From Larimichthys crocea (taxonomy: Eukaryota > Chordata > Actinopteri > Sciaenidae), in assembly GCF_000972845.2 (NCBI RefSeq), contig NC_040022.1:20080713-20144712 (forward strand): 64,000 bases of DNA, read 5' to 3'. This document shows, piece by piece, positions 55,416 through 64,000 of this stretch. Position 1 is the first letter of the stretch; the number at the start of each line of letters is the position of its first letter. Made by a program: the position numbers and the translations under genes. Below the pieces are notes generated by a model. It searched no databases, was not told the origin of the DNA, and saw only the letters and a list, made by a program, of their open reading frames with translations.

Positions 55416-55526
55416 CGTGCACCTGTGCCTAATTACTGGCTTGCAGCTGACCCTGGTTGCAGTGTCAATAATAATGTTTGGGGAATGCGGGGCCAGAGTC
55501 AGGCACACTCAAAATTTCTTTTGAAA

Positions 55527-55567
<41 letters not shown>

Positions 55568-56190
55568 CTGTATATAATGTTATTAAAATATTAAAAAAAT
55601 ATATTTTTTTGCTGTTTGGAATAGCCACTTGTAATGTCTGAATATGTTAAGCGGAGCTTTAAAACTCCAGAATGTTTAGCTATCGGCTATCACCAATAGC
55701 ATCGTCAGATTGTATGTTTCTCTTTGTGAGTATATTGACTGTGGTGGTTTACGTAATGAATAACCAAGTTTTAAAATTTATGCAGTTCATCACTATGCAG
55801 TGCATTTTGTATTTATCATCAGCATCTATTAAAGCAATATTATGTAACTTTTTCTAACTTAAAATAGTTTTTCACTATTTCACTGATTTTGGTGAAACTG
55901 GATCATATTTTATGTAGAAAATGTTTTCTGGTTTTCCTTCTGATGTCCAGTACATGGAGTGGCCCACTGAATATACAGTAGTGTTTGTCTTACAGGTTCT
56001 GCACTGGTGGGCTAGTGGGCCAGTGCTAGCTCCATATGTGAATGGAGTGTTGCCCAGACATTGGCTTTATTTGGGAATCTCCTGAAGAGAATTATTAAGC
56101 GAAAGACACAGTGAATACTTTACAAGCATCGTCCAGGTAAAGTAACAGTCACGACAACTGGTTTTGGTACATTATTGGTGCTACGTCATT
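55416..56190. other. prr12 intron 1
   Basis: Partial direct copy of the arm repeat at about 55460-55530, then a (TTA)n run at 55530-55566. A possible fish interspersed repeat follows at about 55845-56130. Confidence 0.4.
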
Positions 56191-56254
56191 AATAACAAGC
56201 CTTGTTATTCACTGTGACACTGGGTAATTTCTCATCAGATGTAATATTATTATT

Positions 56255-56440
56255 ATTACAATATTGTTGCCTGTGGAGTCCCTCGAGGTTCTATCTAAGG
56301 GCCCCTTCTGTTCAACATCTACATGCTCCCACTTGGCAAAAATTATTAGAAGTCATAACATTGAATTCCATAGCTACGCAGACAATACACAACTGTACAT
56401 CGCGGTATCCCCACAAGACTTCACCCCAATAAAAAAAAAA
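56255..56440 (+). mobile_element. L2-like LINE reverse transcriptase fragment, left part
   Basis: Encodes a CGVPRGS-type motif (TGTGGAGTCCCTCGAGGTTC) and YADNTQLYIAV, a changed YADD box. The LINE resumes at 60052 on the other side of the long-TIR element. Confidence 0.75.
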
Positions 56441-56458
56441 AAAGTTAAGGGAAGTTAA

Positions 56459-56730
56459 GTGACTTTTGACTTCAAGTCATGATGCAAAGGCATGGAAGTA
56501 CCTTAGGGCCATAGAAATAAATTTATCCTAAGACACAAGTGAGATCACATTTTGTATCCAAAATATGCATTTTTTTTCAAAATGGCCACCAACCATACTT
56601 GAGGTCCATATCTTTGCTCCTGTCATAGCTATAATGACAAATTTGGTGTCAAAGTGTACAAGTGGGGTCAAGGAATCCAATAAAATAGGTTTCAAGTTTT
56701 AAAAAAACAAAATTGTTCCCTTTTAATAAG
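56459..56730 (+). repeat. Left terminal inverted repeat of the 3.6-kb element
   Basis: Pairs with 59745-60047 over nearly its whole length, with scattered mismatches and small gaps. Confidence 0.8.
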
Positions 56731-56959
56731 TGTTGAATTTGTGTATTATGGGTAGAGTAGTGGAACAACAATAACTATGTTCACAGATTAGGGGTAGGCA
56801 ATGCTATACCTACAATAGTGATGAAGACTCATAGTTTAGTGTAAATACATCACTAAGATGATTTTCTATTTAGACATCCGCACCACTGTGGGAACATGAG
56901 CCATGACATCCACAGAGAGACATGCAAGGCAGCCTCTGCAAGGTGCTTTACAATCAGTT

Positions 56960-59130
56960 TTACACTTGCAAATTACAAGTTCTGGTAAGTAAAAGGCTGA
57001 GGGGTGAGATCGCTCAGCTCATCATTGTCATTTGTTGCCATCTCCATGTTCTGATCATAAGCCTTCTTCATGAGCACATAGAGAGCAGCTACAGACACTT
57101 AATGTATCGGGTTCTGCAGATGTGGTGAACATTAATAAAGGCCTGCGTTTTGCCACTAGTTGAGATGCCACTATTGGTAAGAGCTGTGGTCCACCCACTG
57201 CCATCTAGCCAGTCACCAGACACACTCCACAGCATCTTCTCGATATGCGTTGACCCCAGTGTTACCAGGAAGGAATCCTCACCAAGCTCTGTCTGGAAAA
57301 AAACTTCCACTGAAGTTTCTTGGCCAGTGTGAATAGTGGTTGATCAGCTACAATGACTGGTGTCTGACCTGGATTAAGGTAGCTGTCTGAGGATTTTCAT
57401 TGCATGCCAAGCCATGGTGGGGCTGGTAGATGACTCTGTGAACAGTGGCAACATGTATGATTTGGATGGGGGGGTGAAGTAGCCTCTGTAATGCTGGCAT
57501 AATATGCAGCCCATGAGATTAATTCTCTGGCTTCAAGGTTCTCTTTTATAAGAAGGCTTCTGACTCTCTCTAACCACTTCTTCAGTTACATTGATGAGAA
57601 GACGGGAGGCTGGATGACGATGACTGTTGGTATTCAAGACAGGAACATCCAGATCCATGGTTGTGTAGTGAAGTGGCAAGGATTTCACATACTTCTTCCC
57701 CATTTCAGCTGGATCTAGAATGTCAGTCAGATTCTCAGTCTGTCTGAAGAGAAGTGCTGTTGAATGGTGATGCATGTTCCATGGAGGGCTGATGTTGCTG
57801 TTGTTGATGATGGGTTGTGGTCAATGTTATCAAAACCACCCGTGGTGAAGACACCCGTGACTGCCTGAGGTGGGACCACAACACCAATCTGCTCCCAGTG
57901 ACTGATCACTGAATTCGCTATATCTGTGCTAAATGTTTTCAAGCGGTCATATGACACACACATTCGTCTTTTATGCATGGTCTCCACCAGATATGTACTA
58001 CCACTTTGCTGGTGTAGTTTCATTGCCAGATCTAGTGAAGCTGGTGTTTCCCTCTCTCTTATGTGACGAGGAACACTGCCATGTTTCTTTGATCTGCATC
58101 TTACAGAGTTGAAAATGATTTGCTGCCCAATGGATATTGCAGCCTGGGACTTCTCAGATGCAGGATGTGGCTGATCAATACCTGGAGGTATAGAATGAGC
58201 TTCACAAGAAGTTGAGAAAGAACCTGTAAAAGTATGCTTCATGGGGAGATACTCTTGCCGAAGGATTTTGGCTGCTTTGAAGATGATGGAGACATCAGTA
58301 GATGTGTTGTTTTTCATGTCGGCAACAGCTTTGCTCAGGTCATTATCAAATACAAGTGACCATACACGATTTATTTGTACTGATCTGATGTCAGGAATCA
58401 GCCGTTCAATATCCTCCCGAGGTCGTGGGGTGTTGCATTTGATGTTTGGAAATCCCAGATTAGCAATGCGCTCGTCATAGAGGGCTGTCAGGTAAGACAT
58501 CACCAGTGATTCCCCTGAGCAGCGATAGCCTTCGATGTATTCAAGCAACTCATTGAGGACATGCACTGATGACCTGAGTTGCATTACTTTCAGTTGAGTC
58601 ACATCCAACAGTTTCTGCTTTTCTATAGAGTCTAGTTAGGCATGCACAATGATAAACAGCATTAATAGCAACCATGTCACCAGCAGCTAGTTCAGCCAAT
58701 AGATGCCTGTCACCAACCACCTGAGCACATTCTTTTACTTTTCTATCCAAGCCAAGGGTGGCAGCCCTCCTCAGTTCCTTTTTGTTGCCCACTTCACCAC
58801 AGAAGAGACACGGTGTATTGAATGGTTCACATGATGATGTTGAGGGTGTGGGTGAAGTCAGTTTGGTGGACTCGTCACTCATGCGCCATGTTTTTACTGG
58901 GCTGACAGACTCTTCATGCTTTTTTCTTTTTCTTGCTCTCTGAACCTTTTGTTTATCAGTAGCATTTCTGCAGCTTTTGTGCCATACCACAGTATTTTGA
59001 ATCATCAGCTGAACTACATCCTGTCTACCACCACTAATGTCCACTATAAACTCAGGCAGATCCCCTAATGCCTTCAGCTCCTGGATGTTTTCTACAGCTT
59101 CTTTGTAACATGATTGCAATCTTTCAGGAT
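56960..59130 (-). pseudogene. Decayed gene for a multi-domain protein of unknown function (multicopy fish/cnidarian family)
   Basis: Read on the - strand in at least four frames: 59119-58550, 58608-57727, 57775-57533 shifting into another frame, then 57310-57089. Order of features: a Lys/Arg-rich N-terminus; a C-X2-C...H-X2-C-type region (PCLFCGEVGNKKEL ... VYHCACLTRLY); a helical ELLEYIEGYRCSGES stretch; a middle with SIGQQIIFNSV; and a conserved C-terminal block (STHIEKMLWSVSGDWLDGSGW). These blocks recall proteins annotated only as 'uncharacterized' in many fish and coral genomes. At least three frameshifts separate the blocks. No DDE or tyrosine-recombinase signature was identified. Its place inside an inverted-repeat element suggests that it is, or rode with, a transposase. 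Confidence 0.65.
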
Positions 59131-59744
59131 TGTTTCTCAGTTTAAATGATGAAGAGGGATATCATGTTTTCTCCATCTGTAGGGCAGACTGACAAAGGAA
59201 GCATAAACTCCAGCATAAATTCCATTATGGTTAATCTAAAATAACAAATGAAGTTGCTTTAATATCATGAGCAAAATAAAATGAGTATTAACAAACATCC
59301 ACAAATGTAAAAAATTATCAAATAGCTAACTATCTAGCAACATGTGCTTGCTTGAATAATAATGAATCTAACTAGCTAATAACTAGCTAGCTAGCTAGCT
59401 AGTTATTAGCTATATAACATTAAAAACGTTTTTCTATTCAATGACAAAGTCATAGGAACCTCAAAGTGTTAACCTGTCACCTCTGATCTTCAAAGGCTGT
59501 CAGCTCAGCTGTCACAGGCCCTGGTGCAGATGGGATCCGATGTGTTGTTGCAGGAAGTGATTTGCAGAGGCTACTCCTGACTGGTTGAAATCTCATGCTA
59601 CTAAGGACAAACGTAGTGTACAGAAATACCTTCACTGCTGAACTACAAAAATGAAACTCAAAAAGTTTTTGAAGGAAAAGATAAGTAAAGTCACTCTGAT
59701 GACACATTTTCTTTGTGTGAAATGTCCTTATTTACCTCCAATTG
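59131..59744. other. Interior of the 3.6-kb element, 5' of its gene
   Basis: AT-rich, with a CTAGCTAGCTAG run at about 59386-59405. It may hold the promoter or a first exon. Nothing was recognised. Confidence 0.4.
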
Positions 59745-60047
59745 TCATATTAAGGGGAAAACTGTTGTTTTTTAAACTTGTAACCTATTATATTGGATTT
59801 CTTGACGCCAAAAATGTACACTTTGACACCAAGTTTGTCATTATAGCGATAACAGAAGCAAAGATATAGACTCTAGAGTATTTTCAGTGCATTGGCGGCC
59901 ATTTTTTGAAAAAAGGTGTTTATTTCTGATACAAAATGTGATCTCACTTGTGTCTTAGGATAAATTTATTTGTATGACCCTAATGTACTTCCATGCCAAA
60001 GGGCACCTTTGCATCATAACTTGAAGTCAAAGGCCTATTTTTTGGGC
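59745..60047 (-). repeat. Right terminal inverted repeat of the 3.6-kb element
   Basis: Inverted copy of 56459-56730. Its outer end reads GCCTATTTTTTGGGC next to TTAA. Confidence 0.8.
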
Positions 60048-60051
60048 TTAA

Positions 60052-60410
60052 CCTCCCTACTACTAGGCCGCTTACAATTAATACAGAACTCTGCCGTCTG
60101 AGTACTGAAAAAGACCAGACAGAGGGCACATATAACCCCCATTTTAAAAGCCTTGCACTGGTTACCCCAATTTTAGAATTGATTTTAAGATTCTCTTAAT
60201 GGCCTACCATTGTGACATGCTACAAAAGTATGTACCAAGCAGATCCCTCAAATCCTCGGCATCTGGACTCCTAGTTGTCCCCAGAACCTCCACAAAGAAG
60301 TTTGGTGAGGCTGCTTTTAGCTACTGCAGCCCCCATCTCTGGAACAGCCTGCCTATAGATCAGAGGGACTGCACCTCTGTAGACATTTGTGTTTCTGTCT
60401 CTCCCCTGAG
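60052..60410 (+). mobile_element. L2-like LINE reverse transcriptase fragment, right part
   Basis: Reads LLLGRLQLIQNSA, then SRSLKSSASGLLVVPR and FGEAAFSYCSPHLWNSLP. These phrases are typical of the 3' end of L2/Rex LINE open frames. It follows the same LINE at 56255-56440, with a gap in between that includes the 3.6-kb element. Confidence 0.85.
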
Positions 60411-61185
60411 ACACACAGAAAATCTCTAAATGAACCCGTCGAAGGTGGCCAAAAATGCCAAAAAGGTGTGCCGCAAACCAAAAGCTGAAATGACCATCAA
60501 CATCCTCATCTTGTGGACAATTTTCTTACCAGCAAAAAATTGTATAAACTCTGGCCTTGGGAAAAACAGGTGTTCCCTGCTTCTTTTGGAAATTTCTCTT
60601 CTCAAATTAACATGGGAGTAGATTTGGCAGTAGATGCATGTTGCTGGTGCATCTTTGTGTCTGACCCCAAAACTATAAAACTGACAGCTTCAGTAGTGTT
60701 ATCACTACCACGCCTCAAATTTTCCTACATTTTTAGTGGTAATCATGTCTGTAGAGTGACATTTGCAGCCTCGAGCACAGTTTACAAATGTATTTTTCGA
60801 CAGATTTTTCTAGCGATGATGTCACACTCTAGCTCTCTAACATTCATTTTTTTGCCGTGGTTTTTGACTATTTTTAGGCAAACCGTTGTTGAAACGCTTA
60901 GATAGCGCTTTTGTGTATGTGCGACCAAAACTGTGGGAAGGGAAACAAACCGTAAAGAAAAAAAAAAAAAAAAAAAAAGTAAGAATATATAATAAACATT
61001 GTGTACAGTAAAGAGTGTGCTCTTTCAGGCACACTCAATTAGAAACATTTCTAAAGACATTTTGAGTGTGCCTGACCGTCACCCACATACATTATTATTG
61101 ACAGTGCTCAGCAAATTCAGTATTAATACAACAAGCTATGTCATCATTGCCTTTTTAATGGGCTACTATTATGAAGGGATCAATC
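60411..61185 (-). repeat. Right arm of the 750-bp inverted repeat
   Basis: Reverse-complement counterpart of 54685-55415. A homopolymer A run lies at about 60958-60978. A second, partial copy of the same family lies at about 61490-61745. Confidence 0.8.
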
Positions 61186-61489
61186 AGAGCAGAGCAGTCA
61201 ACCGCAGCTGCTCCTGTGACATTTGACATCGCTGAGAGAGAGAAAAAAAACACTGGAAGTACCCGTCAAACAGGAAGGATTTCTGGCCAAACCGTATTTC
61301 CAATCATTGAACCGGCTTCACCTTTAGTATGTTGAGCTCTTCCTGAATGTATACATAGGTATTTTGTGTCCGTAAAATTAAGAAATGTGACCTTGGAGCG
61401 ATACATAGAAACGCTACTTCTGCTTTCCTCCAGAAATGTTCCCACCTTTTTAACATGGCTGTGAGGCTGTGGATAGGTTAGGATAGGTA

Positions 61490-61745
61490 TTATTTCTGTA
61501 GAGTGAAATTTGTGTCCTTGAGAGCGGTTTACAAATAAATTTTTTGACAGTTTTTTTCTCTCCCTCTGTACTCTAGCGATGATGTCACCAACTGTAGCTC
61601 GCAAACATTCTTCCAATACACACCCATTCATTTTTTGCCGTGTTTTTTGGCGATTTTTAGGCAAAGCGTTAGTCATAGCATACCGATCCTGGCTGAGCCG
61701 CACGTTTTGATACCTTTTTTGTGTATGTGCGACAAAAACCGCAAG
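61490..61745 (-). repeat. Partial extra copy of the arm repeat
   Basis: On the - strand starts TGTCGCACATACACAAAAAA and continues with GGTGACATCATCGCTAGAGT, as in 54850-55040. Confidence 0.75.
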
Positions 61746-61947
61746 AGGACTAGCGTGCTAAAATAGGGAGTTAGAATAATAACTTGAAAAAATTGCATTT
61801 CCTGTGGAAATAGTGTGGATGCCCTCTGCTGAAATGCCTGATGCATCTGTGGAAACTTGTATGAAAAGATAGAACTGTAGGATATTTTGAAATATGGTAT
61901 GAATTTGTACAATATAGTAACAAAGATTACCTGGAAAAAGTTGAGTA

Positions 61948-62680
61948 CCGTATTTTCCGCACTATGAGGCGCATCAGATTATAAGGCGCACTTTGAATGA
62001 ATGGCCCATTTTAAAACTGTTTTCATATATAGGGTGCACCGCATTATAAGGCGCATCGAATAATAGCTACAGTAGTGGCTGGGGTTGCGTTATGCATCCA
62101 CTAGATGGAGCTGCGCTAAAGGTAATGTCAACAAAACAGTCAGATAAGTCAGTCAAACTTTATTAATAGAATATTGACGTATACGTTCTGACAACTCCAT
62201 TCACTCCCAAAATGAATAAACAGCTGTTTTATTATTTGTCCCAAGGTAATGTCAGTGACGTAGTATTTTCGCGACACAAATGGTGTTGGACTGGAATTCC
62301 TCTTTACCGTTCTTACCGCTGTTACTTCCATAGACATATATACATAGACGCCTCATTGAGCAGGTTGGTCCATTGCTGCAATACGTTAACGTGTCCGCCA
62401 TATTGGATGTGGCAGATCTGCCCGTAAACTAATACAAGGAAAAGGGTTGCGCTCTACTTTGCCACATCCAAAATGGCGTCGACATCGACGTACGATTCAG
62501 CGCTCAATGCGGCGTCTACGTATATATGTCTATGGTTACTTCGGCGATGCCCCCTGACTATGGTAGCCATGATTAACCAGTATTTATCCATAGATAAGGC
62601 GCATCGGATTATAAGGCGCACTGTCGGCTTTTGAGAAAATTGAAGGCTTTTAGGTGCGCCTTATAGTGTGGAAAATACAG
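61948..62680. mobile_element. MITE with TA target duplication (AAGGCGCA family)
   Basis: The ends are inverted: CCGTATTTTCCGCACTATGA and the complement of CTGTATTTTCCACACTATAA. TA lies on both sides (61946-61947 and 62681-62682). Internal GATTATAAGGCGCA repeats are typical of this widespread fish MITE. It is interrupted by a second MITE at 62329-62534. Confidence 0.85.
62329..62534. mobile_element. Nested hAT-type MITE with 8-bp target duplication
   Basis: Terminal inverted repeats CATAGACATATATACATAGA and TCTACGTATATATGTCTATG. The duplication GTTACTTC lies at 62321-62328 and 62535-62542. The 206-bp element is non-coding. Eight-base duplications are diagnostic of hAT transposition. Confidence 0.9.
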
Positions 62681-62682
62681 TA

Positions 62683-63560
62683 ATCTTTCTATATTTGCAA
62701 TATTTATACTGTTCATTCCGTTTATACTGCTATATTTGCCATAATCTTTATTTATACTTTTAACTTGTATATATGTTTATATAATGTATTACATGTCATG
62801 TATATTGCTGTTTGCACCAGGGAAAGAATGGAAATGCTACTTCAATTCTCTGTATGTACTGTACACATAGCAGCATTGACAATAAAGTTGAATGACCGAA
62901 ATTCCTATGTGGAGTCTCCGTGGTCCCAACAATATTGTAACAACGTGTGAAATTACCTGGAAAAAGTTGAGTAATCTTTCTATATTTGCAATATTTATAC
63001 TGCTATATTTGCCATACTTATACCTTATACTTTTATATATTTTTTATATGTTATCTATAACATCTGTCGGGCTTCTCAGAGGCAGACGTGAGGTTGCCAA
63101 GCAACGAGTGCCATCTGCCGGGCCCTAATTAGATCAGTGTGTGTGTCATACTGACTGTTAGTGCTGCAAACGGCAGGACGTACCCGACAGATAAAGTCGT
63201 GTAGTGGCCAAACTGACTTTATTGCTAGTAGCATGAGGCTTTCCTGATTGTGTAGGTATTTGTCTTATGTGACTTCCGGTATGGAAAGGACTTCAAGCAT
63301 TCGGGAGAGAAACTGGTTTGTCTTCTGCCCTGCAGAAAAAACCCTCCTTTTCATATGAGGGTTAATGGGTGTACTGCAGGGATTAGCTGGTGCTTTTCAG
63401 GTCACAGTGCAAAAACGGGGCATCCACACTAATAAGCCATTTTTTCGGGAATAGTATATAGTGCACCTTGCAAGGCACAGTCATTTAAGTATGGGGAATA
63501 ATAGATAGTGTGCTCTTTCTGGCATGCTCAATAAGAATAATTATAAAGAATAAGTATGGG
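62683..63560. other. prr12 intron 1, short local duplication
   Basis: 62951-63030 repeats the sequence on both sides of the MITE (ATTACCTGGAAAAAGTTGAG then TAATCTTTCTATATTTGCAA) without the MITE. The rest is AT-rich and unassigned. Confidence 0.8.
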
Positions 63561-63570
63561 GAATAATTTG

Positions 63571-63760
63571 GGTCCATGCAGCGAAGCTGCGGGAACCCAT
63601 TGTGTTTCTACCTTTTTGGGGTCAATGCAGTGAAGCTGCGGGAACCCATTGTGTTTCTACCTTTTTGGGGTCCATGCAATGAAGCTGCGGGAACCCATTG
63701 TGTTTCTACCTTTTCTTATTGGGGTCCATGCAGTGAAGCTGCGGGGAGTCCAAATTTGAC
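63571..63760 (+). repeat. 49-bp tandem repeat, four units
   Basis: Unit GGTCCATGCAGTGAAGCTGC followed by GGGAACCCATTGTGTTTCTA and CC plus T-rich spacer. Units start at 63571, 63620, 63669 and 63723, the last spacing longer by five bases. The open frame across it is repeat-derived. Confidence 0.9.
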
Positions 63761-64000
63761 AAAAATTGGACGCTGTACGCTTCACTGTAGCCCGGGGCAC
63801 CAAGAGACTTTTTTGTGCGTCTGGGCATGTTACATACAGTTATCAAAATCACAACTTTTCATCAGAGGGCGTGGCCGTGACAGCGCGTCAAAGTCTGCCG
63901 ATTTTTTCAAAAAAAATAAAAAAATATGAGACTCCGTTGACTTTTGGGCTGATTTTCAGGCCAAAGTGTTGGGCTATCATATACTTTGTCAGAGCTGTCT
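63761..64000. other. End of window, unassigned
   Basis: Continues from the tandem repeat into sequence with no recognisable feature. Confidence 0.4.

Larger units (their letters stand above)
56459..60047 (-). mobile_element. 3.6-kb DNA element with ~280-bp terminal inverted repeats carrying an unknown protein gene
   Basis: The left end (56459-56730) and right end (59745-60047) are inverted copies, with shared blocks TTTGACTTCAAG, ATAAATTTATCCTAAGACAC, AAGTGAGATCACATTTTGTA and TAATGACAAA. TTAA lies at both borders (56455-56458 and 60048-60051), as in piggyBac or Kolobok insertions. The left tip lacks about 10 bases relative to the right. The element splits an L2-like LINE. The interior carries the decayed protein gene on the - strand. 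Confidence 0.75.

Overview
The window is vertebrate nuclear DNA from a teleost, most likely a percomorph fish. The evidence is split genes with short GT-AG introns, long CA/GT and CT microsatellites, and many fish-type dispersed repeats. Five protein-coding genes lie on the + strand: ap2a1 (3' two thirds), an MKP-like dual-specificity phosphatase, rras, prrg2, and the first coding exon of prr12. AP2A1, RRAS, PRRG2 and PRR12 also sit close together on human 19q13.33 (recalled, not looked up), so this is conserved synteny.

Layout. 548-17340: the last 15 coding exons of ap2a1, about 640 residues of the AP-2 clathrin adaptor alpha subunit, with one intron that looks U12-type (AT-AA). A 2.2-kb stretch of the gene, including one exon, is present twice beside a 10-N assembly gap, and the upstream exon copy is frameshifted. 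17341-21470: intergenic, with L2-like LINE and SINE-like repeats. 21471-24910: a five-exon, 397-residue phosphatase gene. 26396-43225: rras, six exons, 197 residues, ending in the CAAX box CVLL. Its intron 4 is swollen by a 9.3-kb endogenous retrovirus in antisense orientation. 46281-51318: prrg2, six exons, 203 residues, a vitamin K-dependent Gla membrane protein. 52012-52094: prr12 exon 1. From there to the end, nothing but repeat-rich DNA is seen, presumably prr12 intron 1.

Mobile DNA. The retrovirus has 288-bp LTRs with two differences, a 4-bp CCAG target duplication, a primer-binding site matching tRNA-Ser(GCU), a long gag, a gutted pol, and ten 86-bp tandem repeats in its leader. At 56459-60047 a 3.6-kb element with terminal inverted repeats of about 280 bp carries a decayed multi-domain protein gene. 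I know the family only as multicopy 'uncharacterized' proteins of fish and cnidarians. The element sits in an old L2-like LINE, between TTAA sites. At 61948-62680 a TA-flanked MITE carries a hAT-type MITE, and an empty copy of the outer insertion site lies 290 bp downstream.

The genes do not form an operon. Their products are all cytoplasmic or membrane signalling and trafficking proteins (endocytic adaptor, phosphatase, small GTPase, Gla receptor-like protein), but no joint pathway can be read from the sequence. The most interesting items are the long-TIR element with its unknown protein, the U12-type intron, and the duplicated exon block.
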